Below, piece after piece: positions 38,001 through 51,030 of a stretch of DNA of 64,000 bases. The notes under the pieces were generated by a model. That model worked only from the letters and a program-made list of their open reading frames with translations. It made no database searches and was not told where the DNA came from. A program made the position numbers and the translations under genes. Origin of the DNA: Monosporascus cannonballus (Eukaryota; Ascomycota; Sordariomycetes; Xylariales); the NCBI GenBank assembly GCA_004154925.1, contig QJNS01000197.1, positions 1 to 64,000 of the forward strand, read 5' to 3'. Every line of letters starts with the position of its first letter. The stretch's first letter is position 1.

Positions 38001-40884
38001 AAGATTAAATTTATAAATTATTTAACTTTATAAAATCAATTTTTTATTTTACTAATTAATAGTAATAATGCTTACTTTTTGTTAACGATATCATTTGGAA
38101 ATCGGTAATCGATTATAAATCATAATCTATTATTTTGGTCATGTACTAAAAATATAAGATATTTTATAAGTAATTTCGAAAGTCGAATTTATGTTTTTTA
38201 TAACCAAACCTTTTAAATTTGTTATAAAAATGTGTAAAATATTACCATTAAAGTTTAAATAAAGTAAACCTTCGGAAGTAAATCTTTTTAAAAATTACCT
38301 TATAATTTTATTCGTTATATTCTCGTAATTTCTACTAATATCGTATTTATCTTTCTTTTAAAAAGTTGTTTTTATTCGTAATATTATAATAATATATTGA
38401 TTAAAATTTAGTATTCTTAAGTTTATTGTTTTAAATTATTATTTAATTACTTTAAAATTAGTTTTAATAATAATAATATTAAGTCATATTTTGATACTTT
38501 ATTCTTTATTTTATATTTTGTAAGTAATAAGGTTTTTATTATATCCTTATACCTATATTCGTCGGCATTTCCGATCGAATATTACTTTTTTTTAATTTCT
38601 ATTTATTTATTAATAAGGTAAAAGGCGAAATTTATTTGGTTAATGTTTTCGTTAATTAACATTCTCTCTAAATCTATTTATAATAATCCTAAAACTTTAT
38701 CGTAATTCTTAAATAAAACGGTATGAAAATTTACTATTTAATATCGGTTTTAAAAAAATGTCGAAATAATTAGTTTTGAATTGAAATTTTTCATCATTAT
38801 AAATAAAAATTTGACTTTTGGTATTTATAACTGTATATAGTTTTAACGTATATTTTTATAATAAAACAAATTTTTTGCAAATATCTAGTGTAATATAAAA
38901 TCTACTTTAAGCTTCGTAATTTAATATTACGATATATCAATACGTTTAAATTCGTATATTTAAGATAACAAAATTATTAATAGCTTTTATCGTTACCGTT
39001 AAAGCTTTTTTCGGGATTTCCTTTTAACTTTTTTTGATTTCGTTATTTTGTAGTTTTTTTTAAAAAAAATCGAATTCGTTAAACTTTATTTATGTTTTTT
39101 GTATAATGCGTTAAGTTATTATATTTAAAGGTTTGGCGGGCATATTTGTTCTTAAAGTTATATTAAATATTTTTAAATATTTTGTAATTTTTACCTTCTT
39201 TGGTAAATCATTCTTTTCGTGTAACGTATAACGTTTTATTCTGTCTTTTCTAATTTATCGTTTCCTTAATAAAACATCCTCGTAAATTCTCGACTTGTTT
39301 CCTTAATATTTATTTGTTTAAGATTGGTAATAAATATTACTTAAAAATAAAAAGTCCTAAAAATTTTAACTTTTTGTAAAATTTTTTATCATATTCTAAA
39401 TTAATTTTTGTAAAAATGAACTATTACATTAATTATAAAAAAACGGAATTTTTTACGTATATTTTTTTCAATTAACTTTGTAATGTTATTATTTATTAAT
39501 ACCGTTTTATAAGATAATAGTTTGAAAACGTTAATATTATTATTTATTTATTTTGTTATATCCGATTTGCTTAGGAAAGTTGACTTCTTTTTTGCATATG
39601 AGTAGAATACGTTAATAAATAGATTTTTTATTCGTTATATATAGATGATTGTCGTCCTTTATAATATACGGCGTATATTTTGCCATATTGGTTTTGGATT
39701 TCAAGATAAACAAATAACTTTTGTTTATTTTTGATATTTTCTTAATTCCTTTTTAAGGCGTATTACTATTTTCCTAATGTTTTTAGGCCAGTTTTTTCAC
39801 TTTTCGTATTTCGCGTCGGATTTTTTTGTTATAACGGCCCTTATTTGTATTAGATTTAAATTGTTTTAATATTTTGTTTGTTTTAGTCGAATAGGTTATT
39901 ATTTGGATTAATTAATTATCTTTCCGAAACGGAAGTTTAATTGCCTTACTGTCGAGGTTTCTTTTAAATACTTTGATAATGTTATATTTTGCCATAATTG
40001 TAATATTGTATTTGGCTTTTGCTTTTGCGTTGGACCGTTCCGAATTCCCATGGGTTTTAACGTTATATTACGAGAAGTAAAAGGCGTAATTTGCTTTTTG
40101 CCCTAATTTGACTTAATGTAAATAAATTGTAAGGCATATTGTTTTTTTTGGTTTGTTTTTTTAACTTATTATTTATTGATCTTAATTATTTACGCGATAT
40201 ATTTATTTAGCTTAGTTAGTTATTCAATCCGGAAAATATTAATGTTTTACGTTATTTTTAAGTTTTTTTTATAAAATATATTCGTAAGAGCGTTAACTTT
40301 ATTGGTTTTTTATTCGGCTTTAAATGCGAGATTTTAAACGTAATTATATATTTAAATGGTAAAAGGTTTTATTCGTAATCAAAGGATTCATTGTACCCCG
40401 GACTGTTTTCGTTTAGATTGCCGAAATTATTGTGTAATTTGTTTTCAAAATTGGTATAAAAGGAAAAGATTTTGTTAGTAAATTTTTTAACTCCGATTTT
40501 CTTTTTTTAGGTAATCCTTTATAATATGTTCGAATTAATTAACCTCGTTTTTTGTTAGGCATATTCTTACGGCCAAAACTTAATCCGTTAACTTATTAAA
40601 AAGAAGAAATCGAAAATAAATACGTATTTAAGTAAAGAAAGTTCGAGGGTTATTTTTTTTCCGTTATAAAGTTCCGGGTTTTTAGGTTTATTTTAGTAAA
40701 GGAGACTTATATAAGTAGAATAATTTTGTTTTAATTAATAAGTTATTGGATTTTTGTTTCGAATTTTTGAATCCGGGTCTAACTAAAATTGCTAAATAAG
40801 ATTTTTTTTTTAAAAAAATATTAATCGATATTTTGATAATGGTAAATGTTGCGTAGAATTTAACGGCACTTTTGAATTATGGTT

Positions 40885-41186
40885 TGTAACGTATAACGGC
40901 TAAAGGTATAATTAATTACGTTTTGTAATACCAAAGGTGTTTTACGTAATAAATTATTATTATAAATTGTCATTGTTTAAATTACGGAAATAACCAACGT
41001 AGGTATCTTATATAAGTTAATTCGTTTTTCATTAGATCTTAAAGCCATTATAGATTTAATTCCATTGGATACGATTAGTTTTATATAGATTTACTGAGAT
41101 CTTAACGATAAAAGAGATCTAAATTACGTGACCTACTTATGTGGGTTCGACCGTTTCTTACGACCAGTGTTGATTTGGGTCGAACA
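40885..41186 (-). repeat. right LTR of the 6.5-kb element
   Basis: Less mutated than its partner. On the plus strand it runs from tgtaacgtataacgg to ttgggtcgaaca. It is the better sequence for recovering the family consensus. Confidence 0.6.
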
Positions 41187-41630
41187 TTTAATACTATAAT
41201 AACATAATTTTATATAATAAAACAATAATATATAAAGCTTAAAACTGCCTACCAACATCTTGAAAAATAGTTCTAATATTATTTAAATATAAGAAGTATA
41301 TTTAAATGTTTAAGATTAATAGTTAAGCGTTTGCAACATTTAATTATTTAAAAATAAAGTCTTTAATTTTTATTTAATACTTTTTAATTTTTTGTTCATA
41401 TAATCGTAATCAACTTATATTTAACTTGTACTCAACTAAAAATGTCTAATTTTTGATTTCTTCATTTTATATTAAAATTTATAAATAAAGAATATAGGCG
41501 TATTTTATATAAAGAAATAAATAGATATAACGTACTACCCAAGCTCGCGACTTAAACAAGCTCGTGCGATTCATTTTTTGTTCATATTTTAATTATTAAC
41601 TTTAAATATATATTATTTAACATTAATAAC

Positions 41631-43157
41631 ATGGAACGTTGTATAAAAAAACCAAAAATAAATTTAGCCGTTTAGGCGAAAACACGTACCCCGAAACTTA
41701 GTTATATAAAGCTTAATACGATATTCGATATCGTTAAAGCAACCTTAAAAGCCCGATATTAGGGTAAACGTGCCCGAACTAATATTATCCCCAATTTGCG
41801 AAAATTAACGCCAACCGAAAAGAAATCGATCGTCGAACGGATCTTTGACCTAGTTGTACGAACGTTTGCTATCCGGCGATAGTACGTTAAAGATATGGCG
41901 AATTTGTTATTTACGTAGCGCGTTACGGGATACGTCGTGGTTAACTGGGTGTCCAACTTTGTTAGACGGTAAGAAAAATTCGAAAAGTTTTTAAATCGAA
42001 AGATAAATTATTAAAAGGTTTTATGTAAAAATCCAAAAATGTTTCGAAAATAATTTAAGTTTGTCCGGGTTATAATCGTAAAATACGGTATCATAAAAGA
42101 AGATATTTATAATTTCGAGAAAACGGGGTTTTTAATAAAGCTTTTTATAATAATAAGCATAATTATTATTAACGCTAAAAACCCTAAAAAATCTCAATAG
42201 GCCAAGTAAGAAAATCGAGAATAATTTACGATAATATAAGCTGTTAATTTCTAAAGCTGGGCTTTATTCTTATACATTATCCTTGTCGGAAAAAACCATC
42301 TTTTTCGCTAGTTCGCCGATAACCTATTTTTATCTAACTGGAAGTTTGCTATAAGCGAAAAAGGCTAAATAATAAATGAACTGGGTTTAAAATGGATTAA
42401 GTATTTCGATAAATTTATTAAAACGCGTATTAAAAGTTCGAAACGTCTTTTTATTTTTGACGGTTATAAAAGTTGTTATTGGATCGAATTCGAAAAATAT
42501 TACCGAACTAATAATATTATTATATGTTGTATACGTGCTGATTTTTCCTATCGGCTTTAATTTTTTGACGTATTTTGTTTTTTCGTATTAAAACGCGTGT
42601 ATTCGCTTTATATCGAAAGTTTTATGCGGCGGTACGTTATTTATATTGGTAAGGAAGATTTTTTGGCCGGCTTCCGTAATACGTTTAAAGTTATTATGAC
42701 GACCGATAATATTAAATCCGGATTCGCAAAAACGGGATTTGTTCTATTCGATCCTTATCGCATCCTTTCTGAATTAGAAATTCCAGTTATACCTATACCA
42801 ACCATTCTGCCGCTTATTTTTACTAATTCTGTTATTTTCCTACCTATAAAAACCTCTAGGAATATTACTAAAGCGATTTAACGGCAACGTTATTTGCAAT
42901 GAAAAAAAATTAAAAAACCACTAGAGTAATTCGTTAATAAAAATAGTTAAATCGGTTAATCTTTTAATAAAAAAATAACTTAATGCTTTTATATAAAGTT
43001 GCTTTTTTGAAAAAAAAACGGTTATTTGCGCGAAACGAATTACATCCTTAGTAAACGCCAAAGGACCAAAAGTAAACGGTCTTAAAAAGGAGGGATACTT
43101 ATTATAAAGGAAGCACAAACTTTCATAGCTACAAAAAAAGGTAATAATATTATATAA
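41631..43157 (+). pseudogene. RIP-inactivated pogo/Fot1-type DDE transposase
   Basis: One frame runs 509 codons from the ATG at 41631 to a TAA at 43155-43157 with no frameshift that I can detect, broken by numerous TAA, TAG and TGA codons. The DNA-binding part reads NLRKLTPTEKKSIVERIFDL then VKDMANLL and VVVNWVSNFVRR (codons about 54-104), as in CENP-B/pogo helix-turn-helix domains. The catalytic part has IYNFEKTGF (about 160-168) and LFIFDGYKS (D at codon 277), then RVYSLYIESFMRRYV, DNIKSGFAKTGFVLFDP and a basic tail LRETNYILSKRQRTKSKRS followed by KGGILIIKEAQ. The length equals that of Fot1/Pot2 transposases. The usual first catalytic Asp (NFDETGF in relatives) is Glu here, which a C-to-T change cannot explain. 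Terminal inverted repeats were not found with confidence. Confidence 0.85.
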
Positions 43158-45196
43158 TTTTTGAAATTTAATGAATAAATAAACTTTCTACGTTTACGAT
43201 TTAAATTGTTTAATAAATTTTACTTAAATAAATATCGGTATTAATTTAAAGCTTAGTTAAAATTACAATGTTTTCGTAAATAATTTTACGATTAATGTTT
43301 TTTAAAAAATATCTGTAAATATTTTTATTTATATTACTTCTTTTAATTAATTACGGCTTTTTTCTAATATTCGTTTATATATCGGCGAATTTCCGCTGGA
43401 CGTTTTAAATGTTTACGCATTTATAGACTTTAAATTAAAACCTTTTTAATATTTAATTTAGAATATAGAAATACTAATTATATAAAATTTTAAAAAATAA
43501 AAATCCTGTAAATTTATTTTTATAATTATCATAAATGAATTTAATATTATATAATAACGGGACCTAATTTAGTTAGTTTTGGTTATAATAATTTCGGATA
43601 TACTTTTTTAACGTTTAATTTATACGTTTAATTTAACCATCCGTTTACAAATAATGAACCGTAAAAAATCGGCCTTTCGCTTTTTTAATCTGTTAAAATT
43701 CGGTCAAAACTTAATTAATTGATAATTTATTCCAATTATTAACGATTTCCGTTAAAAACTCAAATCGATATTTTATTATTTTATATAATATATAAAATAG
43801 TTTCGTAATACTAAAAATTTCAATTATAAATAAACTTTTTTCCCAATAACTAATAAATATTTAAAAAAAAACGTTATATATACATTTCTTATTTCTTAAA
43901 TTAAAAAATAACTTTATAATAAAATAATTATTTAAATAAAAATCATCATTATAATATCCCGTAAGGTTTATACATAAGCTTTCGCATATTTTGATATTTT
44001 AAATATTTTTCGATATATTATCGAACGTTATTCGCCAAGCTTGGTTTATGAAATTTCCGGCCGATTAATTGAATAATACTTCGGCTCTTTATATATTTTA
44101 CCCGAAAACTATTAACGAAAAACATATTATAAAGAAGTAACGAATGTATCTTAATAAATAAAATATTATTAATATTTATATAATAATTTTTTATTTTATA
44201 ATTTTTCAAATTACCGTTACAAATCTTTTAAGCTTTAGACTTTTAACTTAGAATCCGAAAATTTTATCTTAAAACTATTATAAAAATTTCGGAATGAACA
44301 ATATTTGGCTTAAAATTTATCGTTAATATTCCAAATTTTCCATAATAACGAATAATTTTTATTATTTAATTCCTTACTTAATTTTGGAATCGGAAAACTT
44401 CCGTAATTCAAATACAATTAAACATTAATTTCATTATATCGTTACGATAAAACAGTTAATATTGCCTGAATAAATATATTCATCTTTATGTAAATATGTT
44501 TAATTGTTTTTTTCTTATAACAGTAACCAAATTTTTAACAATAACTTTACGCTAATCGTACGGTATTATTCGGCCGAAATAAATTAAACGCGCATTTTTT
44601 TCAGGTGGCATTTTTTTAATTTATTCGAATTATCCAAAACGGTAAAATTCTGTACGGTAATAAATTATCTTTTTTTACGGTCGTGTTTCGGTTGAAAAAA
44701 TATTTTTATATTTAGCTTTATAATCAAAATTAATATATCTTTTTTTCTTATAGGTTTAACAAATCGGGGAATTATTTTTAAGGAATTTAACGGCTTTTTA
44801 AACCAAACAAATTTATTACTGTTAATATTTATTCGGCTATAAAAAATTGTTTTCATAAGGTTTTTTTTCTTTCTTTTATTTAACCCGGATGTTTTTAATT
44901 AGGTCCCTTTCGTTAAATTTTTATCTTAAAACATATCCGAACGTGTTCTTTCTTTTACCTAGCTTTTTAATTTTAACTTTGAACGGCTTATATATGAATA
45001 ATTTTCGTAATTACGTCAAATGTGCATTTATAAGATATTTTCAATTTAAAATTTTTAATTTTTGATTTTTGAAAACATATAAAATGACGTAATAATTCAA
45101 GATGTTTTTTTCAATCGAAACTTACGTTTTCGACCTTAAATAAGCATATCTTTTAAATTATAAAGAAGTTTATCGGTAATTCGTCGCCTTATTTTA

Positions 45197-45358
45197 TGTC
45201 ACGGCGCTGTACGTCTCATGGACTTCTGGAAGATATTCTGAAAGATATTCTGTTGTTGCACGAGGAAGAAAGAAGAGAGCTATCTAGCAAGCGCTACACG
45301 CTTGCATACATATAGCGAAACGGCGGCTTAAATAAGCCGCTTTGCTGTTGTCGTAACA
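45197..45358 (+). mobile_element. short solo LTR or LTR-like island with two hairpins
   Basis: A 162-bp GC-balanced island with TG...CA ends (TGTCACGGCGC at the left, GTCGTAACA at the right), flanked by tttta and ttttg, a 5-bp duplication differing by one RIP-type change. It holds two perfect inverted repeats: gcaagcg/cgcttgc with a 5-nt loop (45287-45305), and gcggctta/taagccgc with a 2-nt loop (45323-45340). No coding capacity. It could also be a MITE. Strand is arbitrary. Confidence 0.6.
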
Positions 45359-46037
45359 TTTTGGCTTTTCAAAAATATTTCGAAAAATACGGTTTATATA
45401 TTTAGGATCGGAATATTCTTTTTTTTGAAAGATTATAAATTCTTTACGCTAATTCTTTTAGTTTTTTTTTTTTGCATGTTATCGTAACACGTTTGGTATG
45501 TTAAATATAAAAAACTTTGCATTTTTTATGACCTACTAAATATATACCGTATCCGATAACTTAAGTTTTTTAATAATATTTTTTGTAATAAATATAATAT
45601 AATATTTTCGTTTTTGCATCGAAAATTATTCGTCGAATGAACGCTCGGAATACTTACATAATTTCGAATATTCCCGCTCGGTTTATCGGTTATACTGGTT
45701 TGTAATAAAATTCATTAAGCGGTTGCGGTTTTGTGGGTTACGTTCCGTTTGTTAGGGAAAAGGTTTCCGGTTTTTTCAAATATAATACGTTTTTATCTTA
45801 TTTTATGGCATAAATTCCGAACGTGTTCCGAATATACGGTATTTCCGTTGCTTTCGTTGTTTTACGTACAGTCAGTTATAAATTATGTGTGAAAACGCAT
45901 CGGTTTATGTTTCCTGGTTATTACGTCGCTTAAAAAGCAAATAAAAAAATATGAAGAAATAAAAATGTAAAAGATATATTGGCTGAATAATCATATCTAA
46001 TTTTAAAAAAATAAATATATTAACAGAGTTTTATCTA

Positions 46038-46153
46038 TGTTATATCCGTATTCGCCCGGGTATGGGATTTTGTAATTGTCCTAAGCAGGTGGGTCGGCGA
46101 CTGGTCGGCGACATTCAGCCGTATCTTCTGTATTCTCTTATTTCCTTCTAACA
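46038..46153. repeat. GC-balanced island with TGTTA...TAACA ends
   Basis: A 116-bp island with inverted ends TGTTA/TAACA, like a fragment of an LTR, but the flanks (atcta and agttt) do not form a target duplication. It contains two tandem copies of the 10-mer ggtcggcgac, at 46092-46101 and 46103-46112, separated by one base. Identity uncertain. Confidence 0.35.
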
Positions 46154-46427
46154 AGTTTATTATATCAATAAATATATATAGATATATAACCAGAATTTTT
46201 AAAAAGGATTTATATCTAAAAATTACGAAATTATGATTTGATAAAGTTAGAAAAATATTATATAAATAATAATATCATTCTGTTTTTCACATATATACAT
46301 ATACTTAAAGGCTTTATTCTTTTTATAGAATTTGTTTTTATATTTTATAATGGATTTATATATTTCATGTTAAGATTTCACAGAACGTCATAAAATTTAT
46401 ATTACAAAACAGCTTGCCGTCTTTTTT

Positions 46428-46720
46428 TTGAGCACATTTAAAATAGTTATAACATCTAATAATAACAAATTCCGGCTTATAAAAACTGCATTTATTTTAT
46501 TCGATATTAATAATATTTCTTCCGATTTAACGCCTTTTAAAATACCCCAAAAAGTAAAACGAATATATTACTTGTTTAAAAAAACATCAGAAAACACTAA
46601 AGTAATTTCCCGACAAACATAATTAAATCCGTTGAATTTTAATCCAGTGTGCTTTTATTTAAAAATTGGTTTTTTTTTAAAAAAACGCCTTCTTGTAGAA
46701 AACGAGCCATGTATTTAATA
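46428..46720 (+). pseudogene. decayed C-terminal part of a second pogo/Fot1-type transposase
   Basis: The open frame reads FKIVITSNNNKFRLIKTAF then ILFDINNISSDLTPFKIP, and later KTSENTKVISRQT. It aligns with the segment of the 41631-43157 transposase containing FKVIMTTDNIKSGFAKTGFV and TSRNITKAI. The family motif K-T-x-x-N-x-K-x-x-x-R-Q is well preserved here. A TAA ends the frame at 46620, after which homologous but broken sequence appears to continue. No N-terminal or catalytic part was seen upstream. Confidence 0.65.
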
Positions 46721-47194
46721 AACGTTAAATAATTAATACTAAACACTTTTTAAGAATATTTATAATATAAACGAAATCGACTTCTTCGGTACAAGAACTC
46801 AGTTAATAAAAAATATAATTAATAACGGTTAAAAATTTTTACAAAGAGGTTGGAACCAAATGACGAAAATGTAACGTTTACAGAAAACCCGGATATAATC
46901 CGCGGATTTGTAAATAAATTTTAAATACATTTAAGGAAAAAGAATCCAAATAAGTTTTGTCGATTTGACATATTATAAATGTTTAATTTAAATTTGTTAT
47001 TATGAAGTGCTGAAAAAACAGCTCGTTGACTTATTTCGTTTGTTTGTTAAACACGTTAATAATAAACAATAAATATGATAGTTATACATGTATGCATATC
47101 TATAAAAACGTAGTATTATAAAATAGTTTTCAAAGTCCACGTATACAATAAATATATGTACGAAAGGAAATCTTTTCTCGGGTAATTTTAATTT

Positions 47195-47345
47195 AGGCCT
47201 TGTTAACTCGCTACGGGGATATAGGATTTGAGTAGTTAATATTTAGCGTTATCAAGTGGTATTTAGGTAGCTTTGAAGAAATTAGAAAAACGAGCCAGAA
47301 AGGCTTGATCTAACTGAGATAACTAGAGCTATACCTAGTGGTCCC
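47195..47345 (+). repeat. dispersed repeat family S, copy 2
   Basis: Better preserved copy of the segment at 7005-7170: ttaactcgctacggggatat, then gaagaaattagaaaaacgag and gcttgatctaactgagataa. It is less AT-rich than its surroundings. Possibly the region following a retrotransposon LTR; not proven. Confidence 0.4.
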
Positions 47346-49257
47346 GCCCCCAACTTCCTAATTTACCAACTTCTTAAAATAGAAGTTCCAAAGATACAAA
47401 ATGTAAAAATTCGATAACAACGTAACGGTAGCATACAAGACCAGATTTCCCAAATATGCCAAAAAGAAATATAAAGGTATTTAATAATATTTAAATTTTA
47501 TTAACGTATCATTTTCAAACAAAAAAACATAAAAAGGAAATATAAATAGAATTTAAAAATTAAATATAAAGATCACTGCTTTAGGAAATATTACTTTAAT
47601 ATAATAAATACTTTTAAATAATAATTTAAAGTAATAAAAAAAGTCTAAAATGCTTATGATATATTTCAACTCGCTATTTTGAAATCATATAAAAATATAT
47701 TAAAGTAATATGCGTAAAAACGGAATAATAATAATAATAAACTTTGCTTTATTACAGTATGACTATAAACATTAGAGATTCCACGATTATTGTTATAATA
47801 ACCAGGTCCCTAGTTATAAGTAATTAAACAAATTCCTTAAATCTTTAAATAAAGAACACAGCAATGAATTATATGTACAAGATTAGACGTATTTTATAAT
47901 TATTTGTTATTAATATTTAAAAATTTGATAACTTATTACCGTTAATTTAGGTAATTATTTCAATATTTCTTTTACTAATTTTACGTAATTTTCAATAAGT
48001 GGTACTTAATAGTCTAATTTAAAAGTGGAATTTTTTAAAACTTTAACTAAAAGAAGTTGTAAAATATAATTAATACTGGATGTATTTAATTCTTGTAATA
48101 ATACCTGTAGCAGAAAGGATTTGAAAAACACGATAAGTTTATATTTTTATAGTATAAAATCTCCATTTATGAACGGTGAAACGTAAGTACAAAGGATATG
48201 ATATTTTTTTGGTTAAAAATAGCAGAATTTATTTAAACATTGTACTCATTAATTCCCACCATAATAAAATTGCTTTCGTATTATACTTGGATTACTTTTA
48301 TATATTTATAAAAATTCTAAAGGGGTTTGTAATATCAAGTTTAAGTTTGCTTTTTTATAAAAACAAAATCTTTATAGTATAAGTATAGTTAAATCGGTAA
48401 TTTCTTCGAAGAAGAAATAGGGTCGAAATAATTAATTAACCAGAAACAGGTAACTATATAAGTATTTTAATACGTAAATTAATTAATATATTTAAAATAA
48501 TTAGTATTTATATTATCATGTTCGTTGGTATGGTCGGGAATAGTTTTATTTACAACAGGTAACGAGTTAAACAATTCAGAAACCTTGTATTTAAAATATT
48601 AAACCAGCTTAAAAAGTTAAAAATATTTTTGCTTAATGCGTTAAGTTAGCTAAGAATATTAAGAATATCTACGTCTAAGCTAATAAAAAGAGCAAAGCCT
48701 TAGAAGTTCGTGATTTTAAAAAGCGCGTTAATTAAGTCAATTTCTTATTTGCATAACTTTTAATTACCAGATATAAATAAAATTAAGGTTAAATAATCTA
48801 TATCGATCTATTTTATAAATACTGATATCCAGAATACCGTTGGAACTTTCCGTCACTTTTTTGAGGCGGAAATAACGTTTTTCGAGACGTTATGCCTTAT
48901 AAAAATACAGTGTAAATAAATAAAAGATTATTAGGTTTCTGAAAATAGTTTTTTTGGTAATTAAGTATTAATCGGGATTAGTTCTAATATTCGGTACCAT
49001 TTTTTTATACCGAGACCCTTATTTTTATTTTATTAAAAATGCCGCCCAAAATAACGCATTAATAATTTTGAAATTATTTAAACATAGGTTATTTAATTAT
49101 TGCGAAACTTTAATTATCGAAAACACCTTTTTTTGGCTTAATTTCTAGAATACGAAGCTGTTAAAACATATTCCCGTTAAATATTGTAAATTCTTTTCGT
49201 TCCTTAACTTGTAAGTTATAACCAAACGTACGCGTATTTTAAACCCGTTATATTTTC

Positions 49258-49482
49258 CTATGCTTTCGAATTATACCCCTTTTTATCTTTATAAAAACCG
49301 GCCGAATCATATTCAACAATAGCCGATAATAATTTTTCCGGTTTCAATAAAACCGTAATACGGAAATAACGGTAGCCGCTACGGCCATTTTCAAAAATAG
49401 ATTTATTTATACAGTAATTAATAAGATATCCGGAACTGTAAACGATGTTGTAGAGAGTTAAAAATATTTTTAAAAAAACCAA
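49258..49482 (-). repeat. repeat pair V, copy 1, once perhaps coding
   Basis: A minus-strand open frame (NIVYSSGYLINYCINKSIFE, then YRYFRITVLLKPEKL) whose DNA is repeated at 52555-52720 in the same orientation, with RIP-type differences. Shared phrases include tttttccggtt, aataatt..tta..atg, aacaaa/aaaataga..ttattta and aattaataa.atatccg.aac. An old transposon gene is likely, but I do not recognise the protein. Confidence 0.4.
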
Positions 49483-50402
49483 GAAGCTAAAGCTTTAATA
49501 TATAAAGTTTTTTATTTTAGTTTTGCAAGTTTTTATGGCGAAGATGATTTTATAATTATCGGACAAATGCTATATGAAGGTAATGTATTTTGTTGCACAA
49601 ATTTAATTCCTAACGTTTTAAAAATAAAAGCAAAAAGCTTAATTTTTTATTCAATTTACGTAATTATTACATGAAAACGTATAATTTTAAAATACGGCAT
49701 AAAAGCTTGTAAAGATATTGACATATAATAAATAAAATATTTAACCAACAAGAATAATTTAACCGAGAATGTTAACTCGTATTTACACAATACCAAAGTA
49801 AAATAGGTTATTGCAATACAGAATTTATGTATGGAATATAATAAATGTTTTATTTAAAATATAATTTATTATACTAACGATTAACAGTATAATTAGTAAT
49901 TTTACTACATATTTTGACAAAAAACACAAATTTGTAGACATATAATTCTTATAATCAGGTACTATATTTTTCTCTTTTATTAATTTAATATTCATTTTTA
50001 CTTTAATAATAAGTTAATTTATTTTAAAATACTTCACACTATTAAAATTTAGCCGTTTAAATTATTAACTTAAATGGTATATATGGATAAAAACGAAATT
50101 GAAAATGAAAAAAGATTTTAAAAAATTAATTTTAACGGATTTCGTAAACGTAATTATGGTAAATTTTATAAAAATGGTTTACTGTCGTAAAAACGGGTTA
50201 GATTACTAATATAACAGCAAGCGATAATTTAAGACTGATCCTCTATATTATTACGAACGTAATAACAAGGCAAATATTAAAATTTATAAAGGCGGATACC
50301 GAAAATTCTTTTAAAGGTCGAAGCGGTTTTAATAACTGAAAGCACAATAAAAATTGCAAAAAACATAAGTATAATAAGTGTAAATTTTAACGTTGTTAAT
50401 GC

Positions 50403-50425
50403 TATATATATATATATATATATAT
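50403..50425. repeat. TA dinucleotide repeat
   Basis: About eleven TA units. One of several short TA runs in the AT blocks; others lie near 6878-6894 and 11088-11102. Confidence 0.9.
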
Positions 50426-51030
50426 TACTGCATAAAATGATTCAAACTTATGTTGAAATTAAAAAAGAAATGTATATTACATTCTATTTAAACCGTTTAT
50501 GAACTGGATGTATTAACGTATTCAAAATACCGTTAATACGGATAAGTTATATATGTTATCGATAAAGAGGGTTATAGATTTATTAACATTTATAATATAG
50601 GTTTTTTAGGAAAATATTATTCGGATAAAAATATCATTGAAAACTAATACGTTATTCTATCGTTGGCGGTATCGTAACGGTTTATAAGTTAAAAGCCGGG
50701 AAGAAAATGACAAATTATAATGAATTTAATGCATCGCATTTTGAAAATGTTTCCTTTAATATTTAAATAAAAATATCGGCTTCTAAAATTGATCTATATT
50801 AGAAATTAAAATATAAAAAAACTGGCGTTGGAGGAAAATATCCTGAAAATGTTAAAAGAATTACTACACTTTCTTTGCTTTGAGAAATAACTTTTTCTTA
50901 CTCTTTTTTTATTTATATTGTCTTCCAATGTTCTATAATATTTTCGGGTAAAAAACCATGACTTTGTATAAATAAATAATGAATTGGGGTAAGTGAGATT
51001 TGGTTTTGTTCAATACGGATAAAGAAGTTT

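Larger units (their letters stand above)
34721..41186 (-). mobile_element. RIP-decayed LTR retrotransposon, about 6.5 kb
   Basis: Two diverged direct repeats, 34721-35013 and 40885-41186, about 290-300 bp each, share aattaatta, ttattattataa..tgt, gaaataac.aacgta, cgattagttttat/aaccgat, gatctaaattacg, ggttcgaccgttt and cgacca/gattag in order. On the minus strand the right repeat reads TGTTCGACCC...CGTTACA, with TG...CA ends. The plus strand just after the left repeat is pyrimidine-rich (ctttttttttaaag), which would be a polypurine tract if the element lies on the minus strand. Flanks tttta and tttaa match at four of five positions. The 5.9-kb interior is too heavily mutated to assign gag or pol. 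Differences between the repeats are mostly RIP-type, with the left copy worse affected. Confidence 0.65.
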
